NCBI GenBank assembly: GCA_947502965.1
Contig: CANNCG010000003.1
Span: forward strand, 1 to 32,531
Direction: 5' to 3'
Source: a bacterium
Lineage (GTDB): Bacteria; Margulisbacteria; Marinamargulisbacteria; SXXA01
DNA length: 32,531 bases
Shown here: positions 25,577-32,382 of the stretch, one piece after another
Numbering within the stretch: position 1 is the stretch's first letter
Layout: each line of letters begins with the position of its first letter
Made by a program: the position numbers and the translations under genes
Notes under the pieces: model-generated
The model's database searches: none
What the model was told of the DNA's origin: nothing
What the model saw: the letters and a program-made list of their open reading frames with translations, nothing else

Positions 25577-26348
25577 ACTTTACAATGACTTTGCCTTTGG
25601 CGCGCATGTCAATATACTCCAACGGCTTGGGGTCTATTTCTTTGCCATAATACCAAAAGAATTTTTTGAGGAGCACCAGTTTTTTTTCCAGATCCACCAA
25701 AGAGCCCAGCCGGACGGGCAAGGTGTCATCACGGAGCAAGACAACATCGTCGAGGCCTTCAAATTCAGACGAAAAATCGAGCCCGGTGCAATCCAGCTGT
25801 AAGGCCGCATCGGGGAAGTGATAACGCACTTTGTCTACAATCGTGCGCAGTTTGGCCAAAACGACATCGCTGAGCTGATCATGGTCGAATAGCGCGGGGG
25901 GTAATCCCCGAATAATGAGCAAGTTGTCTTTTTCGGTTAAGCCGCCGTCGGTGGCGCCATCGGACAAGAGGGTGCCATCTTTGGCAATGACCACACTGCC
26001 CGTTTCTCCTAAAAAAGCCAGCCAAGGTTCTTTTTCAGTGATATGGAGGGTGAGGGTAGCGGGGAACGTAATATCCATGTCTGCTTTTTCAATTTTGGGG
26101 AATTTTTTCAGAATAAAGTCACTGCCCGTGACCCAGCGTAGCCACATCACATTTTGGCCTTTATGACGGGAAACTTCCGCAATGAGAGGAGAGTCCTCTT
26201 GGAAGTTATTGTCGCGAATCACGACTTTTTTGAGGGGAAACATGCTGTATTTAAATGCACGATATCCCCCATAGCCTAAGGCCATGATCAAAAACAAAAC
26301 GCCCATATAAAAGCGTCGACGGCGGATATGTGGCGGTGTTTTAGCCAT
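25560..26348 (-). CDS. ftsQ: Cell division protein FtsQ (POTRA-domain)
   Basis: A 262-residue bitopic inner-membrane divisome protein. A basic cytoplasmic tail (HIRRRRF) precedes one membrane helix (about 14-33), then a POTRA domain (about 38-107: FPLKKVVIRDNNF through LTLHITEKEPWLAF) and the FtsQ beta domain with VIAKDGTLLSDG. The start at 26348 is preferred to an upstream in-frame ATG because it overlaps the preceding stop as AATGGCTAA and leaves a normal N-terminus. It overlaps ftsA. Identification rests on the POTRA pattern, the '(V/I)xxxGxLL' signature and position before ftsA. Confidence 0.85.
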   Translation of the reverse strand: MAKTPPHIRRRRFYMGVLFLIMALGYGGYRAFKYSMFPLKKVVIRDNNFQEDSPLIAEVSRHKGQNVMWLRWVTGSDFILKKFPKIEKADMDITFPATLTLHITEKEPWLAFLGETGSVVIAKDGTLLSDGATDGGLTEKDNLLIIRGLPPALFDHDQLSDVVLAKLRTIVDKVRYHFPDAALQLDCTGLDFSSEFEGLDDVVLLRDDTLPVRLGSLVDLEKKLVLLKKFFWYYGKEIDPKPLEYIDMRAKGKVIVKYAENG

Positions 26349-27537
26349 TAGAAATTTGGACTGGGGCAAATCCCCCTCCAAGCGTTTGAAAGTTGGTGAC
26401 CTGACCTTGAAACAATCTGGCACCCACCATGAGCACCACCTCACCATAGACAAAAAACCGCAGATCATATTTAAACATGGCCGGTTGCGCAGTGAGACTG
26501 TCAGTCTCACTTGGCAGGGTCACAGGGACCATGTCTGCCTGAAAATAAGGCTGTACCACATAGGCTTGATCGAGAAGGGTATCGAATTTTTTTCTGGAAA
26601 TAGAACTCCCTTTGTATACGGCCTTGCTTCCGTAGGTATTTTGGGGTTTAAAAAAACAGTGTTTGCGTTGCTGCCACCATGTTTCGGGAGATTCGTCTTG
26701 GATATGGCGAACAGGGGGAATCACCGATTGAATAAGAGCGATAAGGGCGGTATCGCAGCCGTAGCGCTCCAAAAAACTGGTTTGGGACATGGTCACCATC
26801 CGCCCCTTGTCTGCCATCAGGGCGTAGCTACTAGGATGGGGAGAGACGTGTACCTTTGGATCTGAAATCGCACGTGCGAGGACAGTGTTACTGGGCATGC
26901 TGAGGTAAAAATCACAGCAACGGTTGTAAATATTATCAACAGGTTTCCCCAACGCCATCAACTGTTCCCCATCGTAATAGAGGTCTTTCATATCCACGAT
27001 GTCACAGAGATAGCCCCAGGATTGAAAGATAGCTTGATAGCTTTTGAATTCAAACATCGTGCGCTGTTCAAAAACATCTTCATCCACAATGACCACCCGT
27101 TGACCGGGAATCACAGGGCCCCATTCGGCGACAAACATCTGGCGCAAGGGGTCCCAGACGTCGGATGAGGGCACGGGTGTCAGTCCATGGGCGGCGTAGA
27201 GCAACGCAATGGTGGGATAGCCTGCCCCATTGGTATTAATTTCGATGAGGCGTGGACCTTCTGGCGTCATATAAAAATCAAAACAGAGCAAGGCCGAATC
27301 CGCGTTATCCAAGCGCACACCTTCTTGAATGGCGGCTTGGGTGTCTTGCCTGTAGAGGGGATGGTCTGTGACCCGACGAAAGGTACGTATAAATTTCTGG
27401 CACTGCGCGAATGTGGCGGATGAAAGGGGAACCACAGTGTCAGACACAAACAACGGCATCATGGTGGGTTCCTCTGCGAGAAAAGAAAGTGTCGGAAAAT
27501 GGGTTTTGGGGGTGTCTAAAAAGCGACGAAATGTCAT
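26341..27537 (-). CDS. ATP-grasp-like protein of unknown substrate
   Basis: A 398-residue protein. Residues near 84-105 (LLCFDFYMTPEGPRLIEINT) resemble the metal-binding end of an ATP-grasp fold, and later segments (HCFFKPQNTYGSKAVYKG, then AYVVQPYFQAD, then YDLRFFVYGEVVLM) resemble the nucleotide-binding part. The order suggests a circularly permuted ATP-grasp, as in glutathionylspermidine synthetase-like enzymes. I cannot name the product. It occupies the place before ftsQ where ddl (D-Ala-D-Ala ligase, also ATP-grasp) often lies, but it is not a recognisable Ddl. A 21-bp hairpin at 26491-26511 encodes a small extra piece, LPSETDSLTAQ. It starts 10 bp after the SDR gene and overlaps ftsQ by 8 bp. 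Confidence 0.65.
   Translation of the reverse strand: MTFRRFLDTPKTHFPTLSFLAEEPTMMPLFVSDTVVPLSSATFAQCQKFIRTFRRVTDHPLYRQDTQAAIQEGVRLDNADSALLCFDFYMTPEGPRLIEINTNGAGYPTIALLYAAHGLTPVPSSDVWDPLRQMFVAEWGPVIPGQRVVIVDEDVFEQRTMFEFKSYQAIFQSWGYLCDIVDMKDLYYDGEQLMALGKPVDNIYNRCCDFYLSMPSNTVLARAISDPKVHVSPHPSSYALMADKGRMVTMSQTSFLERYGCDTALIALIQSVIPPVRHIQDESPETWWQQRKHCFFKPQNTYGSKAVYKGSSISRKKFDTLLDQAYVVQPYFQADMVPVTLPSETDSLTAQPAMFKYDLRFFVYGEVVLMVGARLFQGQVTNFQTLGGGFAPVQISNG
26491..26511. repeat. Perfect hairpin inside the ATP-grasp-like gene
   Basis: Arms of 9 bp, AGTGAGACT and AGTCTCACT, around a three-base loop GTC. It encodes SETDSLT in a stretch between VPVTLP and AQPAMF, and may be a small member of the palindromic elements found in tyrA and birA. 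Confidence 0.7.
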
Positions 27538-27547
27538 GGCGAGGTTC

Positions 27548-28339
27548 CTATACTAAAGTCAGAGGGGCAGGATAGCAAAAGTGGTAGTTTAACGCTATTT
27601 TCAGTTTGCGGTTCGAGACCATTTTTCCACCTGCCACAGTGTCGCTATTCATGTCATATAGGGCGGCTCTTGTGGGATGACCGTCACTCACCGCATTCCA
27701 GACATGTCCCCAGTGATTGCCACGCATCATAGTCATGACGATGCCGATGACATCGTCTCTGTGGATCAGATTCACACGACTATGGGGCGTATGTTTGGCG
27801 AGCCCTCGCGTCGCAAAACTGTGGACAGGCCTGTCGGGGCCATAGAGTCCCCCCAGGCGCAATACCGTCGTGGGTCCGGCGTGAGACATGATGACCGCCT
27901 CTGCTTCGGCCAATGCGCGGAGCCGTGGCGCAATGGGAGAGAAAGAGAGGTCTTCATCGACCTCATGATCACAGTCGGGGTAATACGATGTCGAACTGGT
28001 GAACAAAAGCTGTTGATGCGGCAACAAGGATCGCAAAATTTCACGCATTTGGGCCACATAGACAAAGGGATCCACAAAGTTGCGGCGAAAAGGAAGTGTG
28101 ACGATGATGGTGTCGCTGTCCCAGCAGGCGTCTTTGGCACGGCGAGGATTTCCCTCCCCAACCTCTCCCATGGGAGGGGTTCCCACTTCGAGGAGGTGAG
28201 GGGTAAAGCCCTCTTTCGCCAACAGGTCACATTTTCCTGGCTGGGTGGTGGTGGCGTGAACGCGCCAGCCGTCGGCATGCAGGGCCTTCCCCAGAGATAG
28301 GCCCAGCCAGCCGGTGCCCAATAGGCTAACCGTTTTCAC
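27548..28339 (-). CDS. SDR-family NAD(P)-binding epimerase/reductase-like protein (YeeZ-like)
   Basis: A 263-residue Rossmann protein. VSLLGTGWLGLSLGKAL (4-20) holds the GxGxxG nucleotide site. LLFTSSTSYYP contains a serine/tyrosine pair of the type found in extended SDRs, and VLRLGGLYGPDRP and VNLIHRDDVIGIV match epimerase-type sequences such as E. coli YeeZ. The start is GTG at 28337-28339, overlapping the end of the cbiX-like gene; a longer in-frame start exists but adds a non-family tail. Residues about 46-76, including TPPMGEVGEGNPRRAKD, look like a palindrome-derived insert before DTIIVTLPF. Substrate unknown. Confidence 0.75.
   Translation of the reverse strand: MKTVSLLGTGWLGLSLGKALHADGWRVHATTTQPGKCDLLAKEGFTPHLLEVGTPPMGEVGEGNPRRAKDACWDSDTIIVTLPFRRNFVDPFVYVAQMREILRSLLPHQQLLFTSSTSYYPDCDHEVDEDLSFSPIAPRLRALAEAEAVIMSHAGPTTVLRLGGLYGPDRPVHSFATRGLAKHTPHSRVNLIHRDDVIGIVMTMMRGNHWGHVWNAVSDGHPTRAALYDMNSDTVAGGKMVSNRKLKIALNYHFCYPAPLTLV
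28160..28181. repeat. 22-bp palindrome inside the SDR-family gene
   Basis: AACCTCTCCC and GGGAGGGGTT are complementary about a central AT, with one G-T pair. It lies in a GGGAG/CTCCC-rich stretch at about 28150-28203 that coincides with non-conserved codons of the SDR protein. Confidence 0.65.
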
Positions 28340-28706
28340 AGAGCGTGGTGACAATATCCCCGATGGCGGTGATGACCATGGGGTTTTCCCCGATAGGGCG
28401 TTCCATGGCGATGTCCAGTGCTGGAAAGGCCTCTGCAACCGCAGCGATCTGTGTGGGAATATCGTGATCCACATGTCCCCCACTGGCCATAAACAGGGGC
28501 AAAACCCGTACACGAAACGGCATATCGATGTGGTCGGTCCATGCGCTCACCACGTCCATTAACGTGGGTGAGGCAATTTCCATGTAGCAGAGATGCATGT
28601 CTTGGTCCGGATTTTGGGCTTGCAGTGTGGCAGTCAAGTGTTTAAATACGTCACACCACTTGGGATCACGACTGCCATGACAGATCAACGCAACTACGGT
28701 TCTCAT
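28326..28706 (-). CDS. cbiX: Short CbiX-like sirohydrochlorin chelatase
   Basis: A 126-residue protein of the small single-domain chelatase type, which inserts cobalt or iron into sirohydrochlorin. The N-terminal ALICHGSRDPKW supplies metal-binding His10, and LPLFMASGGHVDHDIP supplies His78; both are hallmarks of CbiX. The start at 28706 (MRTVVALICHG) matches the family, and its ATG overlaps the SPFH gene stop as ATGA. No other siroheme or cobalamin gene is present in the window, so the metal and pathway cannot be told from context. It sits between an SPFH protein gene and an SDR gene. Confidence 0.85.
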   Translation of the reverse strand: MRTVVALICHGSRDPKWCDVFKHLTATLQAQNPDQDMHLCYMEIASPTLMDVVSAWTDHIDMPFRVRVLPLFMASGGHVDHDIPTQIAAVAEAFPALDIAMERPIGENPMVITAIGDIVTTLCENG

Positions 28707-29503
28707 CTGTTGAGCGACTGTAAAAAAGGCAATGCCTTGGCATCGGATACGACCTGAGGCATCTTCCCATCCCATTTTTCGATGGCCATTTTTTGGAGCA
28801 CGGCGGGTGTCAATGTTTGAATCAGAAGGCGTTGGGCTTCGGCTTGTCCACGTGCGCGGGCCACTTCGGCATCGGCTTCATTTTTGGCGCGTTCAGAGAG
28901 AAATCTGGCCTGTTGGGCTTGTTGTTGTGCGATTTGTTTTTGCTCAATGGCTTTGTCAAATTCGTCACTGAAGTCCAAGTTTGCAATAGAAACATCGGTC
29001 ACAATAATGCCACGAATTTTAAGTCTTTCTGTCAATGTGCCCAAAATATCTTCTCGGAGATCTGTTCTCAAAATGAGCAACTCTTCGGCTGTTTTTTCAG
29101 CACAAGCAGCCTTGACCATTTCTTGGCTGGCGGGACTCAAAATACGGGCAATAATAGCCGCCTCATCCCCAACTTCCCGGTAGATTCTGACGATAGCCGT
29201 GGGGTCTATATAATAATTGACCACGACATCCACGGCGACCTGTTGCAAATCTTTGGTCCCTGCAGTGCCACGGATATCTGCTTTTTGAATACGGATACTC
29301 ATTTCATGAACTTGGCTCACAAAAGGCGTGACCATATGAATACCTTCTCCGAGTACCGTTTCGTTGATGCTCCCCAAGCGAACCAATACCCCACGATTCC
29401 CCCCCTCGATGATGACCACGGACAAGTAACAGAGGATCAATACAAGACCTACAGAAGCGCCAAGTGCGAGCTTGCGAATATCTGGAACTTGTTGTTGGGA
29501 CAT
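28703..29503 (-). CDS. SPFH/prohibitin-like membrane protein
   Basis: A 266-residue protein with one N-terminal membrane helix (about 13-32), then an SPFH domain (VIIEGGNRGVLVRLG, GEGIHMVTPF, VDVVVNYYIDP, RTDLREDILGTLTERL) and a C-terminal heptad region rich in Ala, Glu and Gln (about 190-240, AIEQKQIAQQQAQQA). It ends with a short hydrophobic tail, ALPFLQSLNR. The layout is that of prohibitin-type proteins, which form large rings on the membrane and scaffold proteases such as FtsH (family knowledge). A strong AAAGGAG precedes the ATG. It is the first gene of the operon that ends with ftsQ-ftsA. Confidence 0.9.
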   Translation of the reverse strand: MSQQQVPDIRKLALGASVGLVLILCYLSVVIIEGGNRGVLVRLGSINETVLGEGIHMVTPFVSQVHEMSIRIQKADIRGTAGTKDLQQVAVDVVVNYYIDPTAIVRIYREVGDEAAIIARILSPASQEMVKAACAEKTAEELLILRTDLREDILGTLTERLKIRGIIVTDVSIANLDFSDEFDKAIEQKQIAQQQAQQARFLSERAKNEADAEVARARGQAEAQRLLIQTLTPAVLQKMAIEKWDGKMPQVVSDAKALPFLQSLNR

Positions 29504-29572
29504 AGCGAACTCCTTTAAAATATAGACATATCCCCAAATTGAATTTGCGGATACGCTCCGAAATACATACTG

Positions 29573-29615
29573 GAGAGAGTCTATCCAAAAAGACAGGGGT
29601 TGGCGAGACTCTCTC
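29573..29615. promoter_or_regulatory. Inverted repeat in the SPFH/bolA divergent region
   Basis: Perfect 10-bp arms, GAGAGAGTCT at 29573-29582 and AGACTCTCTC at 29606-29615, separated by 23 bp. A second inverted repeat, GCTTGGG and CCCAAGC, lies at about 29639-29663. The 201-bp gap from 29504 to 29704 separates two divergent operons, so operator or stem-loop roles are possible. No clear promoter hexamers stand out. Confidence 0.45.
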
Positions 29616-29704
29616 TGTCATTTACGCTACGCGGTGTGCTTGGGGGCCAGGCGCTCCCAAGCAACCACCTCCCCGCGTACAAAATTGCTCCGAAAGGCAA
29701 ATAA

Positions 29705-29980
29705 ATGACCCCACGAGAATCCCGTATATTGGCCCTTTTGACTACGACATTCCAGCCCTTACACCTCACGGTGCGCAACAGCTCTGCGGGCCATCGCGGC
29801 CATCAAGGCGCCTCTACGGAAAGCCATTTTGACGTGCATATTGTGTCTGACACCTTTACAGGGATGTCGCGGATCGCCCGACACCGCGAGGTCAATGCGG
29901 CCCTCAAATCACTTTTTGATGAGGGACTTCATGCCCTGACAATCGTGGCAATGTCGCCGGAAGAATCCCCGCTGTCTTAG
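29705..29980 (+). CDS. bolA: BolA family protein
   Basis: A 91-residue protein with the BolA signature: FQPLHLTVRNSSAGHRGHQG (16-35), then SHFDVHIVSDTFTGMSRIARHREV (41-64) and a conserved final block GLHALTIVAMSPEE. BolA proteins work with monothiol glutaredoxins in iron-sulphur cluster handling and, in E. coli, influence envelope shape. No glutaredoxin gene is adjacent. The histidines expected for cluster binding are retained. The start at 29705 has GAAAGG upstream. Its last codons lie in a stem-loop at 29965-29987. Confidence 0.88.
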   Translation: MTPRESRILALLTTTFQPLHLTVRNSSAGHRGHQGASTESHFDVHIVSDTFTGMSRIARHREVNAALKSLFDEGLHALTIVAMSPEESPLS

Positions 29981-29987
29981 TGGGGAT
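29965..29987 (+). terminator. Stem-loop at the end of bolA
   Basis: A 9-bp stem (ATCCCCGCT with AGTGGGGAT, one G-T pair) with a five-base loop overlaps the bolA stop codon. The following bases TTGTATCG are only mildly T-rich, so this is a weak terminator candidate or attenuator between bolA and the toxin-antitoxin pair. Confidence 0.4.
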
Positions 29988-30003
29988 TTGTATCGATCGA
30001 CAA
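29988..30003. promoter_or_regulatory. Imperfect palindrome, possible toxin-antitoxin operator
   Basis: TTGTATCGATCGACAA is an almost perfect 16-bp palindrome about 44 bp upstream of the antitoxin start. YefM-type antitoxins usually autoregulate through short palindromes in this position; this assignment is by position only. Confidence 0.35.
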
Positions 30004-30046
30004 GGGCGTACGTCATAACGTGCGCTTTCATATCAAGGAGATGCTT

Positions 30047-30285
30047 ATGACAACAGTAAATGCAACCGAAGCGCGTGCACAATTGTATACCCTTATCGAT
30101 GAAACAACGGCCTCCCATCAGCCGATCGTGATCAAGGGAAAAAGATCCAATACCATTTTGCTGTCAGAGGAAGATTGGAATACCATTAATGAGACACTCT
30201 ATTTGGTATCTATACCAGGAATGCGTGAATCGATTATGAAGGGCAAACTTTGGTTGAGGAGTGCAGCCCGGAGCTTGACTGGTAA
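30047..30285 (+). pseudogene. YefM/Phd-family antitoxin, frameshifted near its 3' end
   Basis: The first 67 codons read MTTVNATEARAQLYTLIDET and onward through LLSEEDWNTINETLYL and SIPGMRESI, a clear YefM/Phd antitoxin with an N-terminal DNA-binding and dimerisation domain. After AAA at 30245-30247 the frame breaks. Shifting by one base, as if one A had been lost, restores a family-typical tail LVEECSPELDW and a TAA at 30283-30285 that overlaps the toxin ATG as TAATG. In the present frame translation instead runs to 30376 with an unrelated tail. The C-terminal part, which normally neutralises the toxin, is therefore lost or altered. Start ATG has AAGGAG at 30035-30040. A sequencing error in the short A run cannot be excluded. 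Confidence 0.8.
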
Positions 30286-30545
30286 TGTGGCAATTGGCCT
30301 ATACCAAACAGGCGCAAAAAGATGCCCAAAAGCTGGAGAATTCTGGCCTCAAAGACAAGGCTCGAAAACGGTTTAAAATACTGCGTCAAAATCCGTTTCA
30401 GAATCCGCCACCCTATAAAAAGTTGGTGTGTGATTTGCAAGGGGCCTATTCCAGACGTATCAACATTCAGCATCGGTTGGTTTATCAGATTCTTGAACGT
30501 GATAAAATCGTAAAAATACTGAGACTTTGGACCCAGTATTCATGA
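30285..30545 (+). CDS. YoeB/Txe-family toxin with altered catalytic end
   Basis: An 86-residue protein matching YoeB/Txe mRNA interferases, which cleave mRNA in the ribosome A site. Features: MWQLAYTKQAQKDAQKL at the start, NPFQNPPPYKKL, then the core GAYSRRINIQHRLVYQIL (53-70) with the catalytic arginine region. The family normally ends W-T-H-Y-E or H-Y; here it ends LWTQYS, so the conserved histidine (His83 in E. coli YoeB) is glutamine at position 84. Activity may be reduced, which would explain tolerance of the damaged antitoxin. Its ATG overlaps the ancestral antitoxin stop. Confidence 0.88.
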   Translation: MWQLAYTKQAQKDAQKLENSGLKDKARKRFKILRQNPFQNPPPYKKLVCDLQGAYSRRINIQHRLVYQILERDKIVKILRLWTQYS

Positions 30546-30549
30546 GCGG

Positions 30550-30564
30550 AAGGGCGCAGCCCTT
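30550..30564. repeat. Small GGC-GCA-GCC hairpin between toxin and queF
   Basis: AAGGGC and GCCCTT pair around loop GCA, the same core as one hairpin of the tyrA insert. It lies 5 bp after the toxin stop. The following 65 bp to queF contain a possible TTGTCA minus-35 but no convincing minus-10 and no preQ1 riboswitch fold that I can see. Confidence 0.5.
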
Positions 30565-30629
30565 GGCTATCCCCCTTGTCACTTGTATGATGAGCCATAC
30601 GTACTTGTCACCTCAGAAAAGGAACCCCC

Positions 30630-31019
30630 ATGGCAATTGCAGAAGGTCTCTCACTTCCTTTTGAATCTGAATCTGCCATCCGCGTAGATTTTCTCGAAAC
30701 CTTTCCCTATGAGGGGGCCCGCCAACGGGTCCGCTATGAGACCTCCGAGTGGTCTTGTGTTTGTCCATTTTCAGGCTTGCCAGACTATGGGCGTCTGGTC
30801 ATCGACTATATCCCCGATGGCCATATCGTGGAGCTCAAATCCCTCAAATATTACATCGTGTCCTATCGCAATATCGGGATTTACCAAGAGCCCGTGACCA
30901 ACCGTCTTTTTCAGGACTTAAAAACACTGCTAGCGCCCCAATATTTGCGTATTGAGACAATTTACAACACCCGTGGGGGCATTGATACCACATGCGTGAT
31001 CGAAGAAGGTCAGGCATAG
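30630..31019 (+). CDS. queF: NADPH-dependent 7-cyano-7-deazaguanine (preQ0) reductase, unimodular
   Basis: A 129-residue QueF of the short type that reduces preQ0 to preQ1 in queuosine synthesis. The catalytic cysteine is C45 in VCPFSGLPDYG, with D52 in the same motif; the QueF motif is ELKSLKYYIVSYRN (68-81), followed by GIYQEPVTNRL with the substrate-binding glutamate. It starts after AAAAGGA at 30618-30624. It is followed after 4 bp by smpB and then by queC, which makes its substrate preQ0. Confidence 0.95.
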   Translation: MAIAEGLSLPFESESAIRVDFLETFPYEGARQRVRYETSEWSCVCPFSGLPDYGRLVIDYIPDGHIVELKSLKYYIVSYRNIGIYQEPVTNRLFQDLKTLLAPQYLRIETIYNTRGGIDTTCVIEEGQA

Positions 31020-31023
31020 ACCC

Positions 31024-31488
31024 ATGATCTCTGACGTTCGCTTGCTGGTTGCCAACAATAAAAAAGCCCGTTTTGACTATGAAATCGTCGATACATTGGA
31101 AGTCGGTATCTCGCTGGAAGGCTGTGAGGTCAAATCGGTGCGGGCAGGCAAGGTGAGCCTCAAAGAAAGCTATGCCAAACCCGTGGGGTCTGAGCTGTGG
31201 TTGGTGAATTGTCATATTGCAGAATACACGATGGCCACCTTTGACAAAGTAGATCCCTTACGGCAACGCAAATTGTTATTGCATCGCCGTGAGCTGAGCC
31301 GTTGGATGGGGAAATGTCAGATCAAAGGATTTACGATTGTCCCGTTGCGTATGTACATCACCAACGGACAGCGTGTGAAGCTGGAGATCGGGCTGGCCAA
31401 GTCCAAAAAAACACATGACAAACGGGCGACTGTCAAAGAACGGGATGCAGACCGCGAAATCTCGAGAGGCTTGGGAGGTCGTTATTAG
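31024..31488 (+). CDS. smpB: SsrA-binding protein SmpB
   Basis: A 154-residue tmRNA partner in trans-translation. N-terminal NNKKARFDYEIVDTLEVGISL and GCEVKSVRAGKVSLKESYA are the core OB-fold signature, and the basic tail (AKSKKTHDKRATVKERDADREI) is the part that folds into the decoding centre. Length is normal for the family. It lies between queF and queC with a 4-bp and a 0-bp gap, so the three are probably one message. No tmRNA gene was seen nearby. Confidence 0.96.
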   Translation: MISDVRLLVANNKKARFDYEIVDTLEVGISLEGCEVKSVRAGKVSLKESYAKPVGSELWLVNCHIAEYTMATFDKVDPLRQRKLLLHRRELSRWMGKCQIKGFTIVPLRMYITNGQRVKLEIGLAKSKKTHDKRATVKERDADREISRGLGGRY

Positions 31489-32145
31489 ATGGCAACGGCA
31501 CTGGTACTTTTGTCTGGCGGTCAGGATAGCGCCACATGTTTGGCATTGGCGATTGCAGAATTTGGGGCCGCTGAAGTGATGACCTTGTCTTTTGATTATG
31601 GCCAGCGTCACCGTATAGAGCTGCAAAAAGCCCAAATTTTAGCGGCAACGGCGGGCGTGTCCTATCAGGAAGTGGCGCTTCCTTTTATTGGGGGCCTGTC
31701 CCACAATGCCTTAACGGACAATACGATGGTCATAGACGCACTGGGGCCAGAGAGTATGCCCAATACCTTTGTGCCAGGTAGAAACTTGTTTTTTCTCAGT
31801 GTGGCGGCGGTTGTCGCCAAGCAGCATGGGATACGTATTCTCTATACGGGGGTATGTCAGACGGATTATTCGGGATATCCAGATTGCCGAGATACCTTTG
31901 TGAAATCCCTAAATGTGACCTTGAATTTGGCGATGGAAGACCATTTCGAGATTCGCACACCGCTCATGTGGATGACCAAATCGGAGACGGTGTTGCTGAT
32001 GGCCGAGATGGGGCGCCTAGAGTGGTACGGCCATACGTACACATGTTACGAAGGCGTGGTCCCGCCATGTGGGACGTGTCCCTCATGTCTGCTACGCGCA
32101 AAGGGCTTCCATGAAGCAGGGATTTTCGATCCTCAGTTTGCATGA
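31489..32145 (+). CDS. queC: 7-cyano-7-deazaguanine synthase
   Basis: A 218-residue ATP-dependent enzyme converting carboxy-deazaguanine to preQ0, the substrate of the upstream QueF. The PP-loop SGGQDS is at 9-14, FDYGQRHRIEL at 35-45, and VPGRNLFFLS at 95-104. The zinc site is C186, C194, C197 and C200 in the CYEGVVPPCGTCPSC segment. The start directly abuts the smpB stop. queD and queE are not in the window, so the pathway continues elsewhere. Confidence 0.96.
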   Translation: MATALVLLSGGQDSATCLALAIAEFGAAEVMTLSFDYGQRHRIELQKAQILAATAGVSYQEVALPFIGGLSHNALTDNTMVIDALGPESMPNTFVPGRNLFFLSVAAVVAKQHGIRILYTGVCQTDYSGYPDCRDTFVKSLNVTLNLAMEDHFEIRTPLMWMTKSETVLLMAEMGRLEWYGHTYTCYEGVVPPCGTCPSCLLRAKGFHEAGIFDPQFA

Positions 32146-32382
32146 TCGCGTCCTGTTGGCGCTGTCGCAAAAAAGCCATGTTTAAAACTTTCAAATCGTA
32201 AGCGCTCCAGGAACCCGATACTGCCGTCCCTCGAAAAATAGAGCTACGCTTTAGTAGCGAGTAAAAACTACGGAGACGTCAAATAGAAAAAGAGAGAGAA
32301 ACAGACTGGGAAGCGGAATATATAGGGTGGCAAAAGAGTGGGTTGAGCCAAGTGGCGTATAGTACAAAATCTGGATACAGCC
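32146..32382. other. Intergenic DNA between queC and the right terminal repeat
   Basis: No open reading frame, tRNA or strong hairpin is supported here. A short inverted pair GCTAC/GTAGC lies near 32243-32260. Purine-rich sequence occupies about 32283-32340. There is no clear terminator after queC. Confidence 0.6.

Noticed and set aside
27548..28513. Long form of the SDR protein from 28513
   Set aside because: The extra residues lie over the cbiX-like gene in another frame and are not family-like; a GTG at 28339 sits directly before the Rossmann motif.
29304..29621. 105-codon minus-strand frame between bolA and the SPFH gene
   Set aside because: It overlaps the SPFH coding start in another frame and shows no motif or ribosome binding site.
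30546..30629. preQ1 riboswitch upstream of queF
   Set aside because: The gap is short and lacks the small stem plus A-rich tail of preQ1-I, and no larger preQ1-II-like fold is evident.
29504..32382. tmRNA gene near smpB
   Set aside because: No tRNA-like acceptor ends or tag reading frame were found in the gaps around smpB.
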